A DNA stretch of 64,000 nucleotides from Pseudomonas sp. Leaf58 (GTDB lineage: Bacteria; Pseudomonadota; Gammaproteobacteria; Pseudomonadales; Pseudomonadaceae). This document shows positions 10,071 to 18,698 of the stretch, piece after piece (position 1 is the first letter of the stretch; every line of letters begins with the position of its first letter). Location: positions 3,973,501-4,037,500 of the forward strand of contig NZ_CP032677.1 in NCBI RefSeq assembly GCF_003627215.1. The letters are read 5' to 3'. A program made the translations under genes and the position numbers. Under the pieces are notes generated by a model. The model made no database searches. It saw only the letters and a program-made list of their open reading frames with translations, and had not been told where the DNA came from.

Positions 10071-10404
10071 CATTGGATTGGGTCAGGGCCACTAGGTGCC
10101 TGCCTTGAGAGGTGTAGCGCCTATGAGATCGAGCGCCGCCCGCGCGGCGCTTCGCGGGGCAAGCCCGCTCCTACGTTTGTTTCGGGCCAGTAACGCCTGT
10201 GACATGCGCGCGCGGCCGCCTTGTTTGTGACATCCAATATCGCGCCATGCGCCAAGGCGGTCGCGCGCGCTGGCCCAGGATGGACTGGCCCGAAACAAAC
10301 GTAGGAGCGGGCTTGCCCCGCGAAGCGCCGCGCGGGCGGCGCTCGATCTCACAGGCGCTACACCTCTCAAGGCAGGCACCTGGTGGCCCTGACCCAATCC
10401 AATG
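10071..10404. repeat. Large inverted repeat with 121-bp arms and a nested hairpin
   Basis: Arms 10071-10191 and 10284-10404 are reverse complements with only about two mismatches. Each arm carries a REP-like palindrome (ttcgcggggcaagcccgc). The 92-bp centre contains a second inverted pair (about 10206-10223 with 10253-10270, one mismatch). No open frame of interest lies inside. It separates the hydroxylase gene from the NRPS promoter and could end transcription of the hydroxylase gene. Confidence 0.92.
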
Positions 10405-10555
10405 CCGGACACCTGGTGGCCCTGACCCAATCCAATGCCGGACACCTGATGCCCCTAACCCAATCCAATGCCTACCACCTGATGCCCCTAACCCAATCCA
10501 ATGCCGGACACCTGATGCCCTACCCCAATCCAATCCCCGACACCTGCTGGCCCTA
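10377..10555. repeat. 33-bp tandem repeat, about 5.5 copies
   Basis: Units start at 10377, 10410, 10443, 10476, 10509 and (32 bp later) 10541. Each begins cacctg and contains a cccaatccaatgcc core. The first two copies are identical and later ones drift. A single inverted copy lies at 10071-10098 as the outer end of the left arm of the inverted repeat. A poly-C/poly-A stretch follows at about 10561-10575. Confidence 0.93.
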
Positions 10556-10575
10556 ATACACCCCCCCAAAAAAAA

Positions 10576-11559
10576 TCAGCGCAACACCTCGGAATACCCC
10601 TGCGCCATCGCCACCACCACCTTGCGCCTGCCGGTAAACGGCGACCGCGCATGCGCCGCCAGCATGTTGTCGAGCATCAACACATCGTTCGCCAGCCAGG
10701 GGAAGCTGATGGTGCATTCATCCAGCACCCCGCGCACTTCATCGAGCAGCGAGTCCTCAATGATCGAACCATCGCCGTAATACACGTTACGCGGCAGATC
10801 CTCTTCCTCGACAATGTCCATCAACGACTCGCGCACCTCTGCCTGCAGGTTCGACACATGGAACAGGTGCGCCTGGTTGAACCACACGTCATCCCCGGTC
10901 ACCGGGTGCCGGGCCACTACCTGGCAGCGCTGGCGGGTGCGCAGTTCACCGTCATCCTTCCAGAGGCACTCGATGGCATGCGCCCGGCAATAGGCTTCGA
11001 CCTGGCGTGGGTCTTCAGTGTTGAACACCTGCGACCACTCCACATCCAAACCGTTGCCGTAGTTGCGCACATACATCAGGCCCTTCTCCTCCAGCCGCTG
11101 GCGAATGCGCACCGGCATGCGCCGGTACACCTCGCGGCTGTCGGCAATCGGCGTTTCGCCACCGGTCTGGGCGGGGATCACGCTGTAAAACCAGATCTTC
11201 ATTGGCCATTCCAAGGTGTAGGCCTGCTCGTTGTGCAGGGGGATGCTCTGGTGCGCCGGGTACTCGGTGGAGGTGTACACGCCCTGGGTCACGTTGCTGC
11301 GCGGGGTAGAGCCGAACTCGTAGTTGAGCAGCGGGTGGCCGAAAGCACCGGCGAACTGGCGGAAAGCCTCGGCACCACCTACCTCGAAGCCGCGGAACAG
11401 AATGCCGCCAGCCTGCAGCAGGTGCCGCTCCACCAGCGGCTGCAACTCAGCAAAGGCTTGCAACAAGTCGATACCCGGCGCTGGCGCACGCACCAGCAGC
11501 GGCAGGTTGCCGCGCGCGGCATCCAGCGGTTCGATCGCAAAGCGCAGCAGTTCACTCAT
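10576..11559 (-). CDS. SyrP-like TauD-family Fe(II)/2-oxoglutarate dioxygenase, probable aspartyl beta-hydroxylase
   Basis: 327 residues with the TauD/SyrP fold. The iron ligands are visible as His109-x-Glu111 (PLHNEQAY) and a distal His303 (MLAAHARSP), followed by the 2-oxoglutarate-binding Arg in FTGRRKVV. SyrP hydroxylates carrier-bound Asp in syringomycin synthesis, and homologues make beta-hydroxyaspartate, an iron ligand of pyoverdines. Here it lies upstream of two predicted Asp modules on the same strand. GAGGTG precedes the ATG by 9 nt. A PvdS-type promoter lies upstream. Confidence in the family is high; which Asp residue it modifies is inferred. Confidence 0.88.
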   Translation of the reverse strand: MSELLRFAIEPLDAARGNLPLLVRAPAPGIDLLQAFAELQPLVERHLLQAGGILFRGFEVGGAEAFRQFAGAFGHPLLNYEFGSTPRSNVTQGVYTSTEYPAHQSIPLHNEQAYTLEWPMKIWFYSVIPAQTGGETPIADSREVYRRMPVRIRQRLEEKGLMYVRNYGNGLDVEWSQVFNTEDPRQVEAYCRAHAIECLWKDDGELRTRQRCQVVARHPVTGDDVWFNQAHLFHVSNLQAEVRESLMDIVEEEDLPRNVYYGDGSIIEDSLLDEVRGVLDECTISFPWLANDVLMLDNMLAAHARSPFTGRRKVVVAMAQGYSEVLR

Positions 11560-11633
11560 GTACGGTCACCTCAAGCCAGGGCCGCGTTGGCGGCAAAATC
11601 GGATGTGCGCCATGGCAGCGCCTGACTAGGTGA

Positions 11634-11657
11634 ACGAGCAGGCCAGCGGGAAATTCA
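11634..11657 (-). promoter_or_regulatory. PvdS-type promoter for the hydroxylase gene
   Basis: Minus strand TGAAT (11657-11653), 16 nt, CGT (11636-11634), followed by TC as in the usual CGTTC context. One mismatch to TAAAT. About 75 nt before ATG 11559. Confidence 0.5.
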
Positions 11658-11676
11658 CCCGGGCAGCTCACCCAGG

Positions 11677-11700
11677 TAAAGCCGCGGCGGCTCGGTTCGT
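11677..11700 (+). promoter_or_regulatory. PvdS-type promoter for azurin-pvdE
   Basis: Plus strand TAAAG (11677-11681), 16 nt, CGT (11698-11700). One mismatch to TAAAT-N16-CGT. It diverges from the hydroxylase promoter in the same 180-bp gap and lies 40 nt before the azurin ATG. Confidence 0.5.
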
Positions 11701-11739
11701 CTGAACGATGTGCACCCTTTTATCGCCCAGGAACCGTAC

Positions 11740-12189
11740 ATGACTCGCCAGCTCCTGCTCCTCGCCCTGCTCGCCGCGGCCCCTGCCGCCTGGTCGGCGC
11801 AGCCATGCGCCGTGGAAATCCATGGCACCGACCAGATGGCTTTCGACAAGGCTGCCATCAGCGTGCCCACGGCCTGCACCGCGTTCACCGTCACCCTCAC
11901 CCACCCTGGCGACATGCCGAAGAACGTGATGGGCCACAACTGGGTGCTGAGCACCCAGGCCGACATGCAGGGCGTGCTCGACGACGGCCAGAAAGCCGGT
12001 GAGGCGCAGGGCTACGTGAAGCCCGGCGACGCCCGCGTCATCGCCCACACGCGCCTGATCGGCGGCGGCGAACAGGCCAGCGTCACCCTTGACACTCGAG
12101 CGCTGAAAGGCGGTACCGCCTACAGCTTCTACTGCTCGTTCCCGTTCCACAGCACCTTGATGAAGGGCACCCTGACCCTCGGCAGCTGA
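11740..12189 (+). CDS. azu: Azurin, periplasmic blue copper protein
   Basis: 149 residues. A 20-residue signal peptide (cut after WSA) leaves a 129-residue mature protein, close to the standard azurin length. The type-1 copper ligands fall at mature positions His46 (MGHNW), Cys112, His117 and Met121 (YCSFPFHSTLMKG), exactly the classical azurin numbering. Azurins carry single electrons in the periplasm. ATG 11740 is chosen because AGGA lies 7 nt upstream and the signal peptide then begins correctly. Only 34 bp separate it from pvdE, so co-transcription is likely. Azurin in a pyoverdine locus behind a PvdS-like promoter is unusual. Confidence 0.92.
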   Translation: MTRQLLLLALLAAAPAAWSAQPCAVEIHGTDQMAFDKAAISVPTACTAFTVTLTHPGDMPKNVMGHNWVLSTQADMQGVLDDGQKAGEAQGYVKPGDARVIAHTRLIGGGEQASVTLDTRALKGGTAYSFYCSFPFHSTLMKGTLTLGS

Positions 12190-12223
12190 CCCCGCCCCCA
12201 CTCCACCAGCGAGATCATGCTTC

Positions 12224-13876
12224 ATGAAAACCTCCTCCCCTGGGGCCATCCGCGAATTGCTGGGCCTGCTCAAACCCTACCGCCCGGCGGTCATCGGCTC
12301 GGTACTGCTGGGCATGGTCGGCGGCCTGGCCGTGACCGCCTTGCTAGCCACCGTCAACCAAGGCCTGCACGCGGCAGGCGGCATGAGCCACGGCGTGATC
12401 CTGGCCTTCGCCGGCCTGTGCGTGCTGGCCCTGGTCAGTAGCGTGGCTGCCGACAGCGGTACCAACTACGTCGGCCAGAAAGTCATCGCAAGGCTGCGCA
12501 AGGACTTGGGCGCCAAGGTGTTGTCGGCGCCCATCGAACAGATCGAGCGCTACCGCAGCCACCGCCTGATCCCGGTGCTGACCCGCGATGTCGACACCAT
12601 TAGCGACTTCGCCTTCGCCTTTGCCCCGCTGGCCATCTCGCTGACCACGGTGACCGGCTGCATGGCCTACCTGGCCTGGCTGTCGTGGCCGATCTTCCTC
12701 ATCACCCTGGCAGCCATTGGCATCGGTAGCGGCGTGCAGTACATCGCCCGGCAGAAGGGCGTGGCCGGTTTCAACGCCGCGCGCGACGCCGAAGACAACC
12801 TGCAAAAGCACTACTCGGCCATCGCCGAAGGGGCCAAGGAACTGCGCATCGACCGCCGCCGCCGCCACACCATGCTGACGCGTAACATTCAGGGCACCGC
12901 CGACTTCATTGCCAACACGCATATCCGCGCCATCAATATCTTCGTCGCGGCCAAAAGCCTAGGGTCGATGCTGTTCTTCGTGGTCATCGGCCTGACTCTG
13001 GCCTTGCAGTCGCTGTGGCCGAGCAACGACCCGGCGGTGATAAGCGGCTTCGTGTTGGTGCTGCTGTACATGAAGGGCCCGCTGGAAACCCTGATCGGCA
13101 ACCTGCCGATTCTCGGCCGCGCGCAGATTGCGTTCCGCCGCATTGCCGACCTGTCCGAGCGCTTCGCCTCACCCGAGCCGCACCTGCTGCTGGCACCGCC
13201 GGTCACGCGTACCGCCCCGGCTACTGCGCACCTGGAGCTGCACAACGTCGAATACGCCTACCCGCCGGTGGACGGCAACGAGCCGTTCCGCGTGGGGCCG
13301 GTGAACCTGAGCATCGCGCCGGGCGAGATCCTGTTCATCGTCGGCGAAAACGGCTGCGGCAAGACCTCGCTGATCAAGCTGCTGCTGGGCCTGTACACCC
13401 CGCAGCGCGGCGAAGTGCGCCTGAACGGCACGGCCGTCGGCCCAGAGGCGTTGGATGACTACCGCCAGCTGTTCACCACGGTGTTCGCCGACTATTACCT
13501 GTTCGAAGACCTGCCCGACCACGAACACAGCCTGCCCAGTGATGCCACGCGCTACCTGGAACGGCTGGAGATTGCGCACAAGGTGAGCGTGCGCGACGGC
13601 GCCTTCACCACCACCGACCTGTCCACCGGGCAACGCAAGCGCCTGGCGCTGGTCAATGCCTGGCTGGACGGGCGGCCGGTGCTGGTGTTCGACGAATGGG
13701 CGGCGGACCAAGACCCGACCTTCCGCAGGGTGTTCTACACCGAACTGCTGCCGGACCTGAAGCGCATGGGCAAGACCATCATCGTGATTTCGCATGACGA
13801 CCGGTATTTCGATACGGCGGACAAGGTGGTGCACCTTAGCCGTGGGAAGGTGGTCGAGGCGGTGGAGCCAGCCTGA
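12224..13876 (+). CDS. pvdE: PvdE, inner-membrane ABC exporter of the pyoverdine precursor
   Basis: 550 residues, a fused half-transporter of the cyclic-peptide exporter (SyrD/PvdE) family. The N-terminal part (about 1-300) holds six membrane segments. The ATPase part has Walker A GENGCGKTS (374-382), signature LSTGQRKRL, Walker B VLVFDEW and switch His in VISHDD. PvdE moves ferribactin from cytoplasm to periplasm, where the chromophore is finished. It follows azurin closely on the same strand and diverges from the hydroxylase and NRPS genes. Full length with no missing motifs. Confidence 0.95.
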   Translation: MKTSSPGAIRELLGLLKPYRPAVIGSVLLGMVGGLAVTALLATVNQGLHAAGGMSHGVILAFAGLCVLALVSSVAADSGTNYVGQKVIARLRKDLGAKVLSAPIEQIERYRSHRLIPVLTRDVDTISDFAFAFAPLAISLTTVTGCMAYLAWLSWPIFLITLAAIGIGSGVQYIARQKGVAGFNAARDAEDNLQKHYSAIAEGAKELRIDRRRRHTMLTRNIQGTADFIANTHIRAINIFVAAKSLGSMLFFVVIGLTLALQSLWPSNDPAVISGFVLVLLYMKGPLETLIGNLPILGRAQIAFRRIADLSERFASPEPHLLLAPPVTRTAPATAHLELHNVEYAYPPVDGNEPFRVGPVNLSIAPGEILFIVGENGCGKTSLIKLLLGLYTPQRGEVRLNGTAVGPEALDDYRQLFTTVFADYYLFEDLPDHEHSLPSDATRYLERLEIAHKVSVRDGAFTTTDLSTGQRKRLALVNAWLDGRPVLVFDEWAADQDPTFRRVFYTELLPDLKRMGKTIIVISHDDRYFDTADKVVHLSRGKVVEAVEPA

Positions 13877-13884
13877 AACAGCCA

Positions 13885-13903
13885 GGGGTTGCTGCGCAGC
13901 CCC
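13885..13903 (+). terminator. Hairpin after pvdE
   Basis: GGGGTTGC and GCAGCCCC (one G-T pair) around a 3-nt loop, 8 nt after the pvdE stop. Only a weak T-run follows (TTCATC), so termination strength is uncertain. Confidence 0.45.
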
Positions 13904-13918
13904 TTCATCAACCACCGC

Positions 13919-14014
13919 CTATAATCACTCTATAATCTTTCTATAATTCGCTATAAACAACGCTCCCGGGGAAGTCTATAATATCCCTATAATCACTCTA
14001 TAATTGGCTATAAA
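13919..14014 (+). promoter_or_regulatory. Eight CTATAAT/CTATAAA boxes in two identical four-box arrays
   Basis: Boxes start at 13919, 13930, 13941, 13951 and again at 13976, 13987, 13998, 14008. Both groups have spacings of 11, 11 and 10 bp, and in both the first three boxes read CTATAAT and the fourth CTATAAA. The arrays are 57 bp apart with a CCCGGG centre between them. One-turn spacing puts all boxes of a group on one face of the helix, as in cooperative protein-binding iterons. Each box also equals the sigma-70 -10 consensus TATAAT. The last box ends 19 bp before the ATPase start codon. Confidence 0.9.
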
Positions 14015-14033
14015 TTCTAGTGGAGGGGCAGAA

Positions 14034-15191
14034 ATGCCTGAAACCGTCTACCACCGCCCGGCCCTCGCCTCCCGCCTGTCGAAACTGATCCTGCAAGTCG
14101 CCGTGGGCAGTGCAGCAAGCTCAGGTGTGTTTCTCGCTGCGCCACGACGCACCGGTAAATCCACTTTTGCCCGCGAAGACCTGCGCCCTGCCCTCGAAGC
14201 AGCCGGGGCAATAGTGCTGTATGCCGACCTGTGGAAAGACCTGACCAAAGACCCAGGCCAGGTCATCGTGGAAGCTGTGCGTGAAGCGGTCGCTCGCAAC
14301 GAAGGCTTCATCACGCGCCTGGCAAAGTCGTCAGGTATGGAAAAAGTCACTGTCGGCGGGCTGAACTTCAGCCTGGACAAGATCGGACTCGGGCAAGATA
14401 TCGACCTGACCACCGCCCTGGTGGCGCTCTCTGATGAGTCCCGCAGGATCATCGTCCTGATCATCGACGAAGCGCAGCATGCAATCACCACGGAACAAGG
14501 CATAGCAGCCCTGTTCGCCCTCAAGGCAGCCAGAGACGAACTCAACAGTTCGAAGCATCATGGCCTGCGCGTCGTCTGCACGGGTTCAAACCGGGACAAG
14601 CTGGCCATGCTGCGCAACAGCAAGGATCAGGCATTCTTCGGTGCTTCCATGGTGCAGTTCCCAACGCTGGACCAGGACTTCATCGATTGGCTTTGCGCCA
14701 ATATCGACTTGCCCTGCGCACTCGACCCCGCGGAGGTATTCCAACTGTTCCGCGAAAGCGGCTACCGCCCAGAACTATTGGGCGCAGCAGCGGATGAAAT
14801 CCGCTTCGACTTCAGCATTGCGCCCGAGGCCATTCCGGCGCGATTCAGCGAACTTGTTCAGGCACAAGCCAGTGACTTGAACGCAAACATGAGAAAAGTG
14901 ATCCATAGCCTCACCCCTATTCAGTCTGCTGTGTTGCGTGTCATGTGCGTCAAGGGTAACGACTACGCGCCGTTCGAGGCCCCAACCCTGGCACTGTACG
15001 CCAAGGCGATGGAACAGGCAGGCGTGGACGCAAGCGAAGTAAAGGCCGAGGTGCCGGGGGTACAGCAAGCTCTCATCGCCTTGCAGGACAAGAACCTGGT
15101 GTGGAAAGCATCGCGGGGGGTGTACGCGGTAGATGAACAGGTGATAGTCGATCTAGTGCGCGCCGATGGTTTGCTGGAAGGTCTTGCTTGA
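14034..15191 (+). CDS. Orphan AAA/STAND-type ATPase of unknown function with possible C-terminal winged helix
   Basis: 385 residues from ATG 14034, with GGAGGGG 6 nt upstream. A TTG 30 nt earlier is in frame but lies inside the box array. Walker A is APRRTGKST (about residues 36-44) and Walker B is VLIIDEAQH (about 140-148), followed by a TGSNRDK sensor-like segment. This resembles archaeal-type ATPase_2/Orc-Cdc6-like NTPases. The last 100 residues (from about VIHSLTPIQ) look like a winged-helix domain. No signal peptide or membrane segment. No partner gene is adjacent: pvdE precedes it and lpxO converges. The upstream box array suggests DNA binding or autoregulation by this protein, which is inference. 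Function not recognised. Confidence 0.8.
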   Translation: MPETVYHRPALASRLSKLILQVAVGSAASSGVFLAAPRRTGKSTFAREDLRPALEAAGAIVLYADLWKDLTKDPGQVIVEAVREAVARNEGFITRLAKSSGMEKVTVGGLNFSLDKIGLGQDIDLTTALVALSDESRRIIVLIIDEAQHAITTEQGIAALFALKAARDELNSSKHHGLRVVCTGSNRDKLAMLRNSKDQAFFGASMVQFPTLDQDFIDWLCANIDLPCALDPAEVFQLFRESGYRPELLGAAADEIRFDFSIAPEAIPARFSELVQAQASDLNANMRKVIHSLTPIQSAVLRVMCVKGNDYAPFEAPTLALYAKAMEQAGVDASEVKAEVPGVQQALIALQDKNLVWKASRGVYAVDEQVIVDLVRADGLLEGLA

Positions 15192-15212
15192 GTAGGCCAG
15201 GATCTGCTCGTA

Positions 15213-15234
15213 AGCGCCAGGCCAACCTGGCGCT
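15213..15234. terminator. Hairpin between the convergent ATPase and lpxO genes
   Basis: Perfect 9-bp stem AGCGCCAGG/CCTGGCGCT with a 4-nt loop, in the 58-bp gap between two converging stop codons. No T-run on either side, so it may only protect 3-prime ends. Confidence 0.5.
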
Positions 15235-15249
15235 GTGAGCAAACTGGAA

Positions 15250-16185
15250 TCAGAACAACCAGTGATACAACAAATACACCACCGCCGCCGCCAGCACCGG
15301 TCGCAGCACACGGTAGGCCTTGGGGTTGGCACGCTTGAACTGCTTCACCTGGCCACTGACCTTGTTGCTGAAGCGCTTGCTCCAGGCATAGGCCTGGTTG
15401 ATCCCACCCACGCGCTCGTCGTCGGTGTTCTGCGGGGCAGTGGCGCGGCCGAGGAAGGCACTGACGTTGCGGTTGACGCGGGCCATCAGCGGGCTACTCA
15501 GCGGGCGCTCGATGTCACAGAACAGGATCACCCGGGTGACGTCGGTTTCATTCTTGACCCAGTGCACGTAGGTTTCGTCGAACATCACATCCTCGCCATC
15601 ACGCCAAGCGTATTCCTCGCCATCGACGTAGATGCGGCAAGCATCGGAGTTGGGGGTGGACAGCCCCAGGTGATAGCGCAGCGAGCCAGCGAAAGGGTCG
15701 CGGTGCGGGTTGAGGTGGCTGCCACCCGGCAGCAGGGCAAACATCGCGCCCTTGACGTTGGGGATGCTGCTAACCAGCTCGACCGTGCGCGGGCACAGGG
15801 TTTCGGCCGACGGCAGCGGTTTGTCGTACCACTTCAGGTAAAAGCGCTTCCAGCCTTTTTTGAAGAACGACCCAAAGCCGGCGTCGTTGTCTTTCTCGGC
15901 GGCACGAATGTAGCCCTCATCGAACAAGCGCATGGCCTCTTCGCGGATTTCCTGCCAATTGTCTTTCAACACATCCAGCTCGGGGAAGCGCTGGCGGTCC
16001 AGGTAGGGTTTGGACGGCACGCCGGAAAACAAATACATCAAGGCATTGTAGGGGGCGAACAACGCCGAATGGTTGACGAACTGGCGCAACACCGGCAGGC
16101 GGGCCTTGCCGCGCAGGTGCACGAACAGCACGCTGCCGAAAAACACCAGCAAGACACCCGCCTTGGCTGCAAAGGAAAAGGTCAT
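15250..16185 (-). CDS. lpxO: LpxO-like lipid A hydroxylase (aspartyl/asparaginyl beta-hydroxylase family)
   Basis: 311 residues. The N-terminus has one membrane anchor (residues about 5-22) and a second hydrophobic segment lies at the C-terminus (about 296-311). The catalytic domain shows the family iron site HLNPHRDPF (His-x-Asp) and a second His in DETYVHWV, with the 2-oxoglutarate Arg nearby. LpxO adds a 2-hydroxyl to the secondary laurate of lipid A at the inner membrane. AAGGAG stands 8 nt before the ATG. It lies downstream of cysK with a 172-bp gap in which I see no other feature. The family is secure; the lipid A substrate is by analogy. Confidence 0.83.
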   Translation of the reverse strand: MTFSFAAKAGVLLVFFGSVLFVHLRGKARLPVLRQFVNHSALFAPYNALMYLFSGVPSKPYLDRQRFPELDVLKDNWQEIREEAMRLFDEGYIRAAEKDNDAGFGSFFKKGWKRFYLKWYDKPLPSAETLCPRTVELVSSIPNVKGAMFALLPGGSHLNPHRDPFAGSLRYHLGLSTPNSDACRIYVDGEEYAWRDGEDVMFDETYVHWVKNETDVTRVILFCDIERPLSSPLMARVNRNVSAFLGRATAPQNTDDERVGGINQAYAWSKRFSNKVSGQVKQFKRANPKAYRVLRPVLAAAVVYLLYHWLF

Positions 16186-16357
16186 GCATTCACTCCTTGA
16201 GGAAAAGCCACGCCACGCGCACGGCTCTCCTGTAAATCATCCTGCCATCATAAACTGATGCCGCCGGGGTAAAAACAACCTGGGCGGCAACTCAGTCATG
16301 ACGATTTTGCAATGAACCCAGCCAGCAAACGTTGCGCCGGATCAGCGGCAACGCCGA

Positions 16358-17332
<975 letters not shown>

Positions 17333-17466
17333 GGCAGGGGTCCTAGGCATGAAAACAAGCAGGGAAAGACCTCAAGGGTAAGCCTGGGCCAGTGGCCAGT
17401 AAAGCCTGTTCGAACTCCGCCGGGCGCATTGCGGTCAACCGCACATCCCACATTGGAGACACCCCG

Positions 17467-18540
17467 ATGAGAGCCCGTTATCGCTGGCCAATGATCGGCC
17501 TGGCCAGCTTGGTGGTGGTGCTGGTGGCGCTGCACATGGCCCTGCCCTATCTGGTGCGCGACTACCTCAACGACAAACTGGCCGACATGGGCGACTACCG
17601 TGGCCAGGTGGCCGACGTGGACCTGGCCTGGTGGCGTGGCGCCTACCAGATCAACGGGCTGAAGATCGTCAAGACCAGCGGCAAGGTGCCAGTACCCTTC
17701 CTTGACGCACCGCTGATCGACCTGTCGGTGAGCTGGCACTCGCTGTGGTATGACCGCGCCGTGGTGGCCGAGGTGGCCTTCGTGCGCCCCGAGTTGAACT
17801 TTGTCGACGGCGCTAGCAAACAGACGTCACAGACCGGCCAGGGGACAGACTGGCGGCAACAGCTGGAGAAACTGCTGCCAATCACCCTCAACGAAGTGCG
17901 TATCGACAACGGCGTGCTGAACTTCCACAACTTCAACGCCAAGCCACCGGTCCATCTCAAGGCCACCCAGCTGGATGCCAACATCCGCAACCTGACCAAT
18001 GTGCGCAACAACAAGGGCCGGCGCGACGCCAGCCTGGACGCCAGCGCCCTGCTGCTGGGCGATGCCAAGGTAGAAAGCCGTGCCACCTTCGACCCGTTCA
18101 GCGACTTTGACGACTTCCAGTTCCGCCTGCGCGCCACGGGCATCGAACTGCGCAAGCTCAATGACTTTTCCAGCGCCTACGGCAAGTTCGACTTCAATGC
18201 CGGGCACGGTGACCTGGTAATCGAAGCCCAAGCCCAGAACGGCCGGCTTACCGGCTATATAAAACCGTTGCTGCGCGATGTCGACGTGTTCAACTGGCAG
18301 CAGGATGTGCAAGAGAAGGACAAAGGCTTTTTCCGCTCGGTGTGGGAGGCGCTGGTGGGCGCAACCCAGTCGGTGCTGAAGAACCAACCGAAAAACCAGT
18401 TCGCCACCCGCGTGGAACTCAGTGGCAGCGTGCACAAGCAGGACATCAGCGCCTTCGAGGCGTTTTTGCAGATCCTGCGCAATGGGTTTATCCAGGCGTT
18501 CAATGCGCAGTACGAGCAACCGAAGCCGAAGTCTGACTGA
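17467..18540 (+). CDS. DUF748/AsmA-like membrane-anchored protein
   Basis: 357 residues starting MRARYRWPM with GGAGA just upstream. One N-terminal membrane segment (about residues 10-28) is followed by a large, mainly beta-strand extracytoplasmic part typical of the DUF748/AsmA-like group, with DUF-like motifs such as DVDLAWWRG and EVRIDNGVLNFHN. Such proteins are linked to envelope lipid homeostasis, but this one has no assigned role. The C-terminal tail is polar (QPKPKSD). No operon partner is obvious; moxR follows after 158 bp. Confidence 0.75.
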   Translation: MRARYRWPMIGLASLVVVLVALHMALPYLVRDYLNDKLADMGDYRGQVADVDLAWWRGAYQINGLKIVKTSGKVPVPFLDAPLIDLSVSWHSLWYDRAVVAEVAFVRPELNFVDGASKQTSQTGQGTDWRQQLEKLLPITLNEVRIDNGVLNFHNFNAKPPVHLKATQLDANIRNLTNVRNNKGRRDASLDASALLLGDAKVESRATFDPFSDFDDFQFRLRATGIELRKLNDFSSAYGKFDFNAGHGDLVIEAQAQNGRLTGYIKPLLRDVDVFNWQQDVQEKDKGFFRSVWEALVGATQSVLKNQPKNQFATRVELSGSVHKQDISAFEAFLQILRNGFIQAFNAQYEQPKPKSD

Positions 18541-18641
18541 GCAGGCGTGACGGGGCATTCAGGGACTGAATACCCGGTCTGCGTTTCCAGCCGCCAAACC
18601 CCGCGTTATAGTCGGTAACAAATCGAAAACCGGTGCTGGGC

Positions 18642-18667
18642 CTTTCGCGGGCGTGCCCGCGAAGACG
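18642..18667. repeat. REP-like palindrome upstream of moxR
   Basis: TTCGCGGGC-gt-GCCCGCGAA hairpin, a short single REP element with divergent flanks, about 30 bp before the moxR start. Confidence 0.6.
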
Positions 18668-18698
18668 CCCAGCCAGGCTGATAGCAGAGGACAGACCC

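Noticed and set aside
9870..10073. N-terminal extension of the second NRPS translated from the 7-bp repeat
   Set aside because: It would place the start upstream of a perfect PvdS promoter and adds only low-complexity PGPRTPD repeats; ATG 9869 gives the normal NRPS N-terminus.
10071..10404. Insertion sequence with terminal inverted repeats
   Set aside because: The 92-bp centre cannot encode a transposase and no flanking target duplication is evident.
10377..10555. CRISPR array
   Set aside because: The 33-bp units are contiguous with no unique spacers and no cas genes are nearby.
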